From positions 2,742,425 through 2,806,424 of the forward strand of contig LR732703.1 of NCBI GenBank assembly GCA_902506565.1: 64,000 nt of DNA. The letters are read 5' to 3'. The translations under genes and the position numbers were made by a program. Positions 56,376 through 64,000 of this stretch are shown one piece after another (positions within the stretch are counted from its first letter, which is position 1; each line of letters opens with the position of its first letter). The notes below the pieces were generated by a model that was not told the origin of the DNA, searched no databases, and saw nothing but the letters and a program-made list of their open reading frames with translations. Source of the DNA: Burkholderiales bacterium 8X. Its GTDB lineage: Bacteria; Pseudomonadota; Gammaproteobacteria; Burkholderiales; Burkholderiaceae_C.

Positions 56376-58706
56376 TCAGATGAAGTTGTCGAAATCGCGT
56401 TCGTCGCGCACCCGTCGGCGTACGGCGAAGACATGGGCGGGCACCACGTTCGGGTCGAGCCGAACGTAGTGATGGGTGCCTTGCCACAGGAAACGCTGAT
56501 GGCTCAGCAAGTCGTGTACCTGGAAGTCCTGCCAGGGTTCGACCTCGATGCTTTCCGGCTCGAGATGTACCCAGCCCGACTGCACGTTGAACGGATCGAT
56601 GTTGACGACCGTGACGATCACGTTGCGGCCGTCCTCCGAGGTCTTGGCATAGGCGATCAACTGGTCGTTGTCGATGTCCAGGAATCGCAGGTTGCCGGTG
56701 CTTTGCAGCGCCGGGTTGTCGCGGCGGATGCGGTTGATCCGAGCGATGAAGGGCGCGAGGCTGTTCGGATCGTCGTGGTTCCAGGTGCGAAGCTGGTACT
56801 TCTCGGAGTCCAGGTATTCCTCGCTGCCCGGATGCCGCGGCTTGTGGTCGAGCAGCTCGTACGTCGGCCCGTAGATGCCGTAGTTGGACGAGAGTGTGGC
56901 CGCGAGCACCAGCCGCGACATGTAGGTCGAGGCTTCGCCGCCCTGGAGCTGCTCGTGCAGGATGTCGGGCGTGTTCGGCCAGACGTTGGGGCGGAAGTAT
57001 TCGCTTCCGGGCCCGGACGAGAGTTCGGTGAAGTACTCGACCAGATCCTGCTTGGTGTTGCGCCAGGTGAAGTAGGTGTACGACTGCGAATAGCCGAGCT
57101 TGGCGAGCCGGTGCATCACCTTGGGTCGGGTAAAGGCCTCGGCCAGGAACAGCACGTCCGGATGCTCTTTCTTGATCTCGGTGACGCACCACTCCCAGAA
57201 AGGGAAGGCCTTCGTGTGCGGGTTGTCCACCCGGAAGATCTTCACGCCCTCGCCGATCCAATGGTCGAACACGCTCTTGAGCTCGGCCCAGAGCGCCCGC
57301 CAGTCGTCGGTCTCGAAGTTGAACGGATAGATGTCCTGGTACTTCTTCGGCGGGTTCTCGGCATATTGCACCGTGCCGTCCGGACGCCAGCGAAACCAGC
57401 TGGGATGTTCCTTCACGTACGGATGGTCCGGCGCGCACTGGAAGGCGATGTCCATCGCGATCTCGAGGCCGTGCTCGCCGGCCTTGGCGACCAGGCGGCG
57501 GAAATCCTCGGCGGTGCCCAGCTCCGGCAGGATCGATTTGTGGCCGCCTTCGTCCGAGCCGATCGCCCAGGGGCTGCCGACGTCGCCTTCTTCGGTGACC
57601 AGTGCGTTGTTCCGGCCCTTGCGGTTGATCCGGCCGATCGGATGGATCGGCGGAAAGTACAGCACGTCGAAGCCCATCGCGGCGACCGCCGGCAGGCGGG
57701 CCTCGACATCCTTGAAGGTGCCGTGGCGTCCCGGCTCGGGCGAGGCCGAGCGCGGGAACAGCTCGTACCAGCTGCTGAAGCGGGCGCGCAGCCGATCGGC
57801 GATGAGCGGCAGCTCGACCGGGTAGCGGGTCTCGAAGCGGCGGTCCGGATAGCGGCCGGCGATCGCCGCCAGCGTGTCGTCGAGCGCCAGCGCCTTCAGG
57901 GCGATCGCGTCCGAGCCTTCGGTGGTGGCGGTGCGTTGCAGCTCGCTCGACCATTGCTCGAGCTTCTGGCGGTCCTCGCCCTGCGCACGCTGAGCTGCAC
58001 CGGCGATCTCGATCGCGCCGACCTGCGCCGCGATGCGGATGTCGTCCGCCTCGATGCGCCGCACCAGTTCGTGCCGCCAGGATTCGAAGGAGTCCACCCA
58101 CGCGGCCACGGTGTAGTAGTAGCGGCCCACCGCCGGCGGCGTGAAATCCGCGAGCCAGATGTCGTTGTTGAGCAGCGTCATCGGGCACTCGTGGACCTGC
58201 GCCTCGTTCTCGGCGCGCCAGCGCAGCATGACGCGCAGCGCGTCATGGCCGTCGGTGATGCAATGTGCTCGTACGTGCACCGGTTCGCCGGCGACCCGCT
58301 TGACCGCGAAGCGGCCACCGTCGACCGACGGCAGGATCGCATCCACCACGGCGCGAACCCGGCCGTCCGGCACGTCGGCGCCGATCGGCCGGATGTTGTC
58401 GAACGTGTTCGAGCCCTGCGTCGTCGTCGCTGCGCCGGCGCCCGGCAAATCGGAAGCCGGGCTGGACGTGACCGGCGGCGGCGGCATGGTGGCGTTCAGG
58501 TCGCTGACGATGTCCTCGACCTGATGGCTTTGCGTCACGGCGGGCTGCTCGACCACCGCTGCCGGCTTCTTCGGAGCAGGCCTGGCAACGGCCGACTTGG
58601 CGGCCGGCTTGGCAGTGGCGCTTGTCTTCTTGGCGGCGGGGCGAGTCGCGACCTTCACGGCGGCTGCGGCTTGTGCGGTCGGTGTCTTGGCGGGTGGCTT
58701 AGCCAT
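56376..58706 (-). CDS. glgE: Alpha-1,4-glucan:maltose-1-phosphate maltosyltransferase GlgE
   Basis: This 776-residue GH13 enzyme extends alpha-1,4-glucan using maltose-1-phosphate. Motifs: VDGGRFAVKRVAGE, VLYFPPIHPIGRINRKGRNN, nucleophile region KIFRVDNPHTKAFPFWEW, acid FLAEAFTRPKVMH, and EYFRPNVWPNTPDIL. About 105 extra N-terminal residues are rich in Ala, Lys and Pro (AKKTSATAKPAAKSA), resembling histone H1 tails; GlgE usually begins near residue 105. The start overlaps the glgB stop by eight bases. Confidence 0.95.
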   Translation of the reverse strand: MAKPPAKTPTAQAAAAVKVATRPAAKKTSATAKPAAKSAVARPAPKKPAAVVEQPAVTQSHQVEDIVSDLNATMPPPPVTSSPASDLPGAGAATTTQGSNTFDNIRPIGADVPDGRVRAVVDAILPSVDGGRFAVKRVAGEPVHVRAHCITDGHDALRVMLRWRAENEAQVHECPMTLLNNDIWLADFTPPAVGRYYYTVAAWVDSFESWRHELVRRIEADDIRIAAQVGAIEIAGAAQRAQGEDRQKLEQWSSELQRTATTEGSDAIALKALALDDTLAAIAGRYPDRRFETRYPVELPLIADRLRARFSSWYELFPRSASPEPGRHGTFKDVEARLPAVAAMGFDVLYFPPIHPIGRINRKGRNNALVTEEGDVGSPWAIGSDEGGHKSILPELGTAEDFRRLVAKAGEHGLEIAMDIAFQCAPDHPYVKEHPSWFRWRPDGTVQYAENPPKKYQDIYPFNFETDDWRALWAELKSVFDHWIGEGVKIFRVDNPHTKAFPFWEWCVTEIKKEHPDVLFLAEAFTRPKVMHRLAKLGYSQSYTYFTWRNTKQDLVEYFTELSSGPGSEYFRPNVWPNTPDILHEQLQGGEASTYMSRLVLAATLSSNYGIYGPTYELLDHKPRHPGSEEYLDSEKYQLRTWNHDDPNSLAPFIARINRIRRDNPALQSTGNLRFLDIDNDQLIAYAKTSEDGRNVIVTVVNIDPFNVQSGWVHLEPESIEVEPWQDFQVHDLLSHQRFLWQGTHHYVRLDPNVVPAHVFAVRRRVRDERDFDNFI

Positions 58707-60588
58707 TCGACGTGTGCTCCAGGATCAGGGTGGAAAGCGGTGGCAGCGAGAGGCAGAGCGAATGCATGCGCCCGTGCGAGCGGATCGGCGAACTCTCGAT
58801 GTCGCCCAGGTTGCCCCAGCCGGAGCCGCCGAACTCGATCGCGTCGCTGTTGATGACCTCGCGCCAGATGCCGGCCTTGGGCACGCCGAGCAGATAGTTG
58901 GTGCGCGGTACGGGCGTCATGTTGCTGACCACCAGCATCGGGCGAGCGCCGCCGTCATGCCCCTTGCGCAGGAACGCGAAGACACTGCGCTCGGCATCGT
59001 CCGCCACCACCCATTCGAACCCAGCCCCGGAGAAATCGACCTCGTGCAGCGCCGGCGTTTCCCTGTAGATGTGGTTGAGCCGCGCCACGAACCGCTGCAG
59101 CCCGGCATGCTTCTCGAGGCCGGCGGCCCACCATTCGAGTTCGCCGTCGTGGGTCCATTCGCGCCGCTGGCCGAATTCGCCGCCCATGAAGATCAACTTC
59201 TTGCCCGGATGCCCGTACATGAAGCCGAAGAGCGCGCGCAGGCTGGCGAACTGCTGCCAGTCGTCGCCCGGCATCTTGTTGATGAGCGAGCCCTTGCCGT
59301 AGACGACCTCGTCGTGCGAAAGCGGCAGCACGAAGTTCTCGTTGAAGGCATAGACCATCGCGAAGGTCATCTTGTGATGGTGGTACTTGCGATTGACCGG
59401 GTCCTCGTGCATGTAGGCCAGGTCGTCGTGCATCCAGCCCATGTTCCACTTCATGCCGAAGCCGAGTCCGTCCATGTCGGTCGGGCGCGAGACGCGCGGC
59501 CAGGCCGTGGATTCCTCGGCGATGGTGAGGGTGTCCGGGTGTTCGCGGTACACCGCCCGGTTGAGGGTCTGCAGGAATTCGATCGCTTCCAGGTTCTCCC
59601 GGCCACCGAACTTGTTCGGGATCCATTCGCCGTGGTTGCGGGCGTAGTCGAGGTAGAGCATCGAGGCGACCGCATCCACCCGAAGCCCGTCGATGTGGTA
59701 CTTGTCCAGCCAGAAGAGCCCCGAAGACACCAGGAAGCTTCGAACCTCGTTGCGACCGTAGTTGAAGATCGCCGACTTCCATTCCGGATGAAAGCCTTGC
59801 CGCGGATCGGCATGCTCATACAGGTGGGTACCGTCGAAGTAGCCGAGGCCATGTTCGTCGGTCGGAAAGTGCGACGGCACCCAATCCAGCAGCACGCCGA
59901 TGCCGCGCTGGTGCAGGTGGTCGATGAAGTACATGAAGTCCTGCGGCGAGCCGTAGCGCGAGGTGGGCGCGAAGTAGCCGGTGGTCTGGTAACCCCACGA
60001 ACCGTAGAACGGATGTTCGGTCACCGGCATCAGTTCGACATGGGTGAAGCCCATCTCGACGACGTAGTTGGCCAGCTGGTGCGCCAGTTCGCGGTAGTCG
60101 AGAAACTCCCCGTCCGCCCGCCGCCACGAGCCCATGTGCATCTCGTAGATGGACATCGGCGCATCGAGGGCGTTCTTGGCTGCGCGGCCGGCCATCCAGT
60201 CGGCATCGGCCCACTGGTAGTCGAGGTCGGCGATGCGCGAAGCGGTGTTGGGTGCCAGCTCGGACTGGAAGGCCACCGGGTCGGCCTTTTCGACCTGGTA
60301 GCCATTGCGTCCGACGATCTTGTACTTGTAGGCCTGCCCGGCCGCAGCATCCGGAACGAATGCATGCCAGATGCCGGTGCCGTCGTGCGCGCTCATCGGA
60401 TGCGCGTCGGCGTTCCAGCCGTTCCAGTCGCCGATGACGCTGACGGAAGTGGCGTTCGGCGCCCAGACGGCAAAGTCGGCGCCGCCGTCGGCGCGGAGGT
60501 GGCTCCCGAGCCGGTCGTACAACCGCGCATGGGTGCCTTCGTGAAACAGGTAAGCGTCCTGCGCGCTAAGGTATTGGTCGGTGTGCAC
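58699..60588 (-). CDS. glgB: 1,4-alpha-glucan branching enzyme GlgB
   Basis: This 629-residue enzyme cuts alpha-1,4 chains and re-attaches them as alpha-1,6 branches. It has one CBM48 domain (GGADFAVWAPNATSVSVIGDWNGW), then IYEMHMGSW, HVELMPVTEHPFYGSWGYQ, nucleophile region DGLRVDAVASMLYLDY, acid TIAEESTAWP and LPLSHDEVVYGKGSL. The start is a GTG (VHTDQYL) six bases after AAGG; another GTG at 60633 is in frame but adds unlikely sequence. It is the first gene of the seven-gene operon. Confidence 0.92.
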   Translation of the reverse strand: MHTDQYLSAQDAYLFHEGTHARLYDRLGSHLRADGGADFAVWAPNATSVSVIGDWNGWNADAHPMSAHDGTGIWHAFVPDAAAGQAYKYKIVGRNGYQVEKADPVAFQSELAPNTASRIADLDYQWADADWMAGRAAKNALDAPMSIYEMHMGSWRRADGEFLDYRELAHQLANYVVEMGFTHVELMPVTEHPFYGSWGYQTTGYFAPTSRYGSPQDFMYFIDHLHQRGIGVLLDWVPSHFPTDEHGLGYFDGTHLYEHADPRQGFHPEWKSAIFNYGRNEVRSFLVSSGLFWLDKYHIDGLRVDAVASMLYLDYARNHGEWIPNKFGGRENLEAIEFLQTLNRAVYREHPDTLTIAEESTAWPRVSRPTDMDGLGFGMKWNMGWMHDDLAYMHEDPVNRKYHHHKMTFAMVYAFNENFVLPLSHDEVVYGKGSLINKMPGDDWQQFASLRALFGFMYGHPGKKLIFMGGEFGQRREWTHDGELEWWAAGLEKHAGLQRFVARLNHIYRETPALHEVDFSGAGFEWVVADDAERSVFAFLRKGHDGGARPMLVVSNMTPVPRTNYLLGVPKAGIWREVINSDAIEFGGSGWGNLGDIESSPIRSHGRMHSLCLSLPPLSTLILEHTSNG

Positions 60589-60779
60589 TGCAAGCCTTGT
60601 TGTTGCGTTTCTCCACGGCGGTGCGGTGCACACGGCCGAGCGGTTAGCGTTTGGAGCAAGCTGGATTGAAAGCCGGATGGGCTTGGGGAAACGCGCGGCG
60701 CATCCGACTGCGGTTGTCGGACAGTAACCCGTTGCGGGGCTGTATGCAAAAGTGGCTTGCTATCTGACGCTTTGTTCGG
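60589..60779. promoter_or_regulatory. Upstream region of the trehalose/glucan operon, dyad at 60703-60721
   Basis: This gene-free stretch upstream of glgB must hold the operon promoter. It contains the perfect inverted repeat TCCGAC-N7-GTCGGA (60703-60721), 115 bases before the glgB start, a candidate repressor site. I could not settle a -35/-10 pair. Confidence 0.35.
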
Positions 60780-61604
60780 GTGTTGATCGGGGTTTGCTGT
60801 TCGAGTGCGCGGGCTGGGAGGGCGCGCGGCGGGGGGGCCAGCGTGGGGTCGGAGGCGGCTTCGCGGGCGGCGGCGGATGGCTACACGATGCTGGGGGGCA
60901 CGATCAGCTCTCATGCGATCAACGTGAGCCTCTATCCGAAGATCGGCTACGACCCGATCAAGTCGTTCGCGCCGGTGACGCTGATCGGCACCAATCCTGT
61001 CGTGCTGGTGGTGCCGCAGAGCAGCCCCCACAAGACGCTGAAGGACGTGCTGGACGCCAGCCGGGCCAAGTCGGGCGGGCTATCGTCGGCTTCTGCCGGC
61101 ACCGGTACGTCGCAACACCTGTCGCTCGAACTGCTGGCCTACAAGTCGGGGGTGAAGTTCACGCACGTGCCCTACAAGGGCAGCGGGCCGGCGATCCAGG
61201 ACACCATCGGCGGGCAGATCGACATGATGTTCGACACCACCGTGGTGGCGGCGCCGCACATCCAGAGCGGCAAGCTGCGCGCGATCGCGGTGACCTCGTC
61301 GAAACGGCTGGCCTCGATGCCGGACGTGCCGACGATCGCCGAATCCAAGCTGCCGGGGCTTTCCGACTTCGAGGTGGTGTCGTGGCAGGCGATCTTCGTG
61401 CCCGCGGGTACGCCGCAGCCGGTGGTGGACCGGCTGCACAACGAGATCCGCCAGATCCTCGCGCAACCCGAGATGCAGGAAAAGATGAAAGGCTTCGGCA
61501 TGGAACCGGCCGACATGACGACCACCCAGATCGCGGCGTTCCAGAAGGCCGAGGTCGACAAGTGGGCGCAGGTGATCAAGGCCGCCAACATCAAGGCCGA
61601 GTAG
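60780..61604 (+). pseudogene. Bug-family solute-binding protein, 5'-truncated
   Basis: The recognisable part begins near 60833 (GGGASVGSEAASRAAADGYTML) and continues to the normal end (VTLIGTNPVVLVVPQSSPHKTL, HVPYKGSGPAIQDTIGGQID, LPGLSDFEVVSWQAIFVPAGTPQPVV). Bug proteins are periplasmic binding proteins of tripartite tricarboxylate transporters, about 325 residues with a signal peptide. Here the signal peptide and about the first 70 mature residues are missing. What precedes the homology is a short non-matching frame. No transporter genes adjoin it. The remainder is undamaged, so the loss looks recent. Confidence 0.82.
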
Positions 61605-61674
61605 GTTCTGTCCTGCGGGCCGAGGCCGGGGCGGTCGATAGAATCGCCCACGCTTTTCCGCCGAGTGACCCACC

Positions 61675-62529
61675 TTGTCAGACCGCCTTCCCGTCCTGCC
61701 GCAATACCTCTTCCCGAAGAAGAGGCTGACCTCGTTCGCGGGCTGGGTCGCCGGCAAGGAACGCGGCGCCGTCACCCACTGGATCATCCGGCGCTTCGTC
61801 GCCAAGTACGACGTCAACATGGCCGAGGCGCTGCAAAGCGACATGGCCGGCTACGCGAGCTTCAACGACTTCTTCACGCGTGCGCTCAAGGCCGGCGCAA
61901 GGCCGATCGCCGAGACCGACCTGGTGTCGCCGGTCGATGGCGCGATCAGCCAGTTCGGCACCATCGAAGGCGACCAGATCTTCCAGGCCAAGGGCCACCG
62001 CTACACCACCACGGCCCTGGTCGGCGGCGACGAGCAACTGGCCGCGCGATTCGCGCATGGCAGCTTCGCGACGCTGTACCTGAGCCCGCGGGACTATCAC
62101 CGCATCCACATGCCGTGCGACGGGCGCCTCAGCCGCATGATCTACGTGCCGGGCGACCTGTTCTCGGTCAATCCGACCACCGCCCGCGGCGTGCCCGGCC
62201 TCTTCGCCCGCAACGAGCGGGTGGTCTGCGTGTTCGAAACCGCGCGCGGTCCGATGGTGCTGGTGCTGGTCGGCGCGACCATCGTCGGCAGCATGGCGAC
62301 CGTCTGGCACGGCGTGGTCAACCCGCCGCGTGGCGGCGAAATCCGCGAGTGGACATACGACGACCCGTCGATCGAGATCAAGAAGGGCGAGGAGATGGGC
62401 CGCTTCCTGCTGGGCTCGACCGTGGTGATGCTGTTTCCGGCGCCGCCGATCCGGTTCAATGCCGATTGGGCGCCGACCCGCCCGGTGCGGCTTGGCGAGC
62501 CGATGGCGAGTTATGCGGTTTCGTCCTGA
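61675..62529 (+). CDS. psd: Phosphatidylserine decarboxylase
   Basis: The 284-residue inner-membrane enzyme makes phosphatidylethanolamine. Self-cleavage at the LGST motif (FLLGSTVVMLF, near residue 246) forms the pyruvoyl group. VSPVDGAISQFG and YLSPRDYHRIHMPCDG are the family's conserved Asp and His regions. The start codon is TTG at 61675, giving MSDRLPVLPQYLFPKKRLT, the usual N-terminus; no ATG lies nearby. Confidence 0.95.
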   Translation: MSDRLPVLPQYLFPKKRLTSFAGWVAGKERGAVTHWIIRRFVAKYDVNMAEALQSDMAGYASFNDFFTRALKAGARPIAETDLVSPVDGAISQFGTIEGDQIFQAKGHRYTTTALVGGDEQLAARFAHGSFATLYLSPRDYHRIHMPCDGRLSRMIYVPGDLFSVNPTTARGVPGLFARNERVVCVFETARGPMVLVLVGATIVGSMATVWHGVVNPPRGGEIREWTYDDPSIEIKKGEEMGRFLLGSTVVMLFPAPPIRFNADWAPTRPVRLGEPMASYAVSS

Positions 62530-62572
62530 GCCTCGCCAGGCGGCATCCACGCTCGTTTTGCAGCTACCATTG

Positions 62573-62601
62573 TTGTAGCAACCAAGGTTTAGTTGCGACA
62601 A
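62573..62601. promoter_or_regulatory. 29-bp inverted repeat upstream of the winged-helix regulator
   Basis: Arms TTGTAGCAAC and GTTGCGACAA are complementary at 9 of 10 positions around a nine-base spacer. A TATAGT (62609-62614) follows and may be the -10 box. The position, 131 bases before the regulator's start, suggests an operator for its own control. Confidence 0.5.
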
Positions 62602-62619
62602 TTTGCGATATAGTTTCCG

Positions 62620-62655
62620 CCCCGGTTCCAGCCCCGGTTCCAGCCCCGATTCCCC
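62620..62655. repeat. 12-bp tandem repeat, three units
   Basis: Two exact copies of CCCCGGTTCCAG are followed by a diverged third (CCCCGATTCCCC) in the leader of the regulator gene. Confidence 0.7.
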
Positions 62656-62731
62656 AGCTTTCGACCGCCGCCTGCCGCTCCAGGCATTTCCAACAACAAG
62701 AACGCCGCGCCTGCGAGGAGACCACGTCCCG

Positions 62732-63070
62732 ATGTCGATGACCAAGGAAACGGCAGCCGTCAGCCAGCTGCTCGCGCTGCTCGAGGCTCGCTATGCGATG
62801 CGGGTGCTGTGGGCCCTGCGCGATGGCCATCCGCAAACCTTCAGGCTGCTGCAGGACAGCGTCGGCCACATCACCCCGAACACCCTCAACACGCGGCTCA
62901 AGGAATTGCGCGAGGCGCACCTGGTCAGCCACGGCGGCGACGGCTACGCCCTCACGATTTCGGGGCAGGACCTGCTCAAGCGCCTCTCCGACCTGCAGGC
63001 TTTCGCCGTGAAATGGCAACTCGGCCAGGTCCGCAAGGCACCGCCGCTGCCGCTGGAAGCGGGTCGTTAA
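62732..63070 (+). CDS. Winged-helix transcriptional regulator, HxlR-like
   Basis: This 112-residue protein reads as a single winged helix: LLALLEARYAMRVLWALRDGHPQTFRLLQDSVGHITPNTLNTRLKELREAHLVSHGGDGYALTISGQDLLKRL. This is the HxlR/MarR style, where TPNTLNTRLKEL is the recognition helix and the beta wing ends in YALT. It lies directly before an FKBP gene in the same direction. The signal it senses is unknown; no redox cysteines are present. Confidence 0.85.
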   Translation: MSMTKETAAVSQLLALLEARYAMRVLWALRDGHPQTFRLLQDSVGHITPNTLNTRLKELREAHLVSHGGDGYALTISGQDLLKRLSDLQAFAVKWQLGQVRKAPPLPLEAGR

Positions 63071-63112
63071 ACTTTGTCTCCTCCGATCACCGAACCTCTC
63101 CAAGGAACGCCC

Positions 63113-63463
63113 ATGCCTACTCTGCCCTCCGGCCTGCAATACGAAGACACCACCGTCGGCGAAGGCGCCGAAGCCCGCTCCGGCCAGCACGTCCACGTTC
63201 ACTACACCGGCTGGCTCTACAACGACGGCACGCAGGGCGCCAAGTTCGATTCGAGCAAGGATCGCAACGACCCGTTCGCCTTCTCGCTGGGCGCCGGCCA
63301 GGTCATCAAGGGCTGGGACGAAGGCGTCGCCGGCATGAAGATCGGCGGCAAGCGCACGCTCATCATTCCGCCCGAACTCGGATACGGCGCACGCGGCGCA
63401 GGCGGGGTGATTCCGCCCAATGCGACGCTGAAGTTCGACGTCGAACTGCTCGACGCGCACTGA
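63113..63463 (+). CDS. FKBP-type peptidyl-prolyl cis-trans isomerase
   Basis: This 116-residue single-domain FKBP would speed prolyl isomerisation, probably in the cytoplasm as there is no signal peptide. Motifs: [60 protein letters not shown], and [20 protein letters not shown] precedes the ATG at 63113. Confidence 0.95.
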   Translation: MPTLPSGLQYEDTTVGEGAEARSGQHVHVHYTGWLYNDGTQGAKFDSSKDRNDPFAFSLGAGQVIKGWDEGVAGMKIGGKRTLIIPPELGYGARGAGGVIPPNATLKFDVELLDAH

Positions 63464-63767
63464 CCCCCGGCGGTTCCGGCCACCGGCGGACGCGCACCGA
63501 GCTTCCGTCGGGCCCGGCACCGAGCGGACGCGAACTTCCGGCGGCCAGATCGCCGTCGCGCTTTACGGCCGATGCGACGGCCGCAGCACCGTCCGCACTG
63601 CTCCGCAAAGCGCCCCAGACCTGCTTTTCGAGACGAAATCGGCCTTGAAATGAGCCGGGGCGTCTCCAACTGGCCCCTGTCCGTCGTTCCCGCGCCTTTT
63701 TCGGCCGCCGGCGGCATTCATTCGCCCTTTCGTCGTCTTCCCAGTCGTCATTCCGTCGTCATCCGAT
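63464..63767 (+). promoter_or_regulatory. grpE upstream region with a candidate sigma-32 promoter at 63644-63671
   Basis: These 304 bases hold no convincing gene. CTTGAAA at 63644-63650 is a perfect sigma-32 -35 element. After 13 bases, CTCCAACT (63664-63671) fits the -10 consensus CCCCATnT at five of seven fixed positions. It lies 96 bases before grpE, as expected for a heat-shock gene. Confidence 0.6.
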
Positions 63768-64000
63768 ATGTCAGACCTTCAAAAACCTTCATCCAGCAAC
63801 GGGGCCCCACTGCAAGGTGAACGCAGCCCCGAGGAAATCGAAGCCGCGCAAGCCGCCGACGCGCACGACGCGGCAACCGGCCTGCAGGACGAGCTGGCTT
63901 CGCTGAAGGCGAAGAACGCCGACCTGGCCGACCAGTACCTCCGGGCCCAGGCCGAGGTCCAGAACGCCCGCCGCCGTGCCGACGACGAAGTCTCCAAGGC
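63768..64000 (+). CDS. grpE: Nucleotide exchange factor GrpE, 5' part
   Basis: The frame opens with MSDLQKPSSSNGAPLQGE, an acidic linker, and a coiled coil ending DLADQYLRAQAEVQNARRR, the GrpE signature helix. It runs off the window edge. GrpE releases ADP from DnaK in the heat-shock chaperone cycle. No stop codon occurs in the available 77 codons. Confidence 0.85.
   Translation, partial: MSDLQKPSSSNGAPLQGERSPEEIEAAQAADAHDAATGLQDELASLKAKNADLADQYLRAQAEVQNARRRADDEVSK

Overview
The window is GC-rich DNA, densely packed with genes that are often joined by ATGA start/stop overlaps. Gene content suggests a betaproteobacterium of the Comamonadaceae, plausibly Variovorax or a close relative. The pointers are a LysR-DUF2917 pair, a DUF6279 lipoprotein, a Bug-type binding protein remnant, and a TreS-maltokinase/GlgE/TreYZ island. 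This placement is inference from family content. I saw no tRNA, rRNA, CRISPR array or intact insertion sequence.

Layout. 1-2487: the broken 3' end of an rhs gene whose variable tip looks like a secreted phospholipase A2. It overlaps a small multi-span membrane protein that may be its immunity protein, and a displaced copy of rhs core sequence follows. 2488-17481 (minus): a five-gene biosynthetic operon with a hybrid NRPS-PKS carrying a built-in aminotransferase, a second NRPS (C-A-T-C-T), a phosphopantetheinyl transferase and two unusual alpha/beta-hydrolase-fold proteins. No thioesterase domain is present. 17796-31129: mostly core genes: histidine phosphatase, ttcA, folB, MidA-like methyltransferase, DUF5329, hisN-like phosphatase, DUF2905, ROK kinase, otsA-otsB, cca, GST, MgtC/SapB, soluble lytic transglycosylase and 5-formyl-THF cyclo-ligase. 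31163-31265: an 8-bp tandem repeat. 31297-42932: LysR and DUF2917, a flippase, DUF6279 lipoprotein, glmU, an Lrp regulator and glmS, a hipBA toxin-antitoxin pair, a VOC protein, an O-acetyltransferase and two small hypothetical genes. 43072-60588 (minus): a seven-gene, 17.5-kb trehalose/alpha-glucan operon. 60780-64000: a decayed Bug gene, psd, a small winged-helix regulator, an FKBP, and the start of grpE behind a likely sigma-32 promoter.

How genes fit together. The trehalose island forms a closed loop. TreS interconverts trehalose and maltose, its fused kinase makes maltose-1-phosphate, GlgE polymerises that and GlgB branches it. GlgX debranches the glucan, MalQ remodels the chains, and TreY plus TreZ return glucan ends to trehalose. 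MalQ and TreY are one 1718-residue polypeptide. A mechanosensitive-channel-like membrane protein sits inside the operon, which suggests an osmotic-stress role. OtsA and OtsB, 18 kb away, add a third trehalose route. In the NRPS-PKS operon the domain order predicts that an amino acid is extended with malonate and aminated at the beta carbon, which would give a beta,gamma-diamino acid unit before the second NRPS acts. The Rhs tip and its small partner form a plausible but probably inactivated toxin-immunity module.
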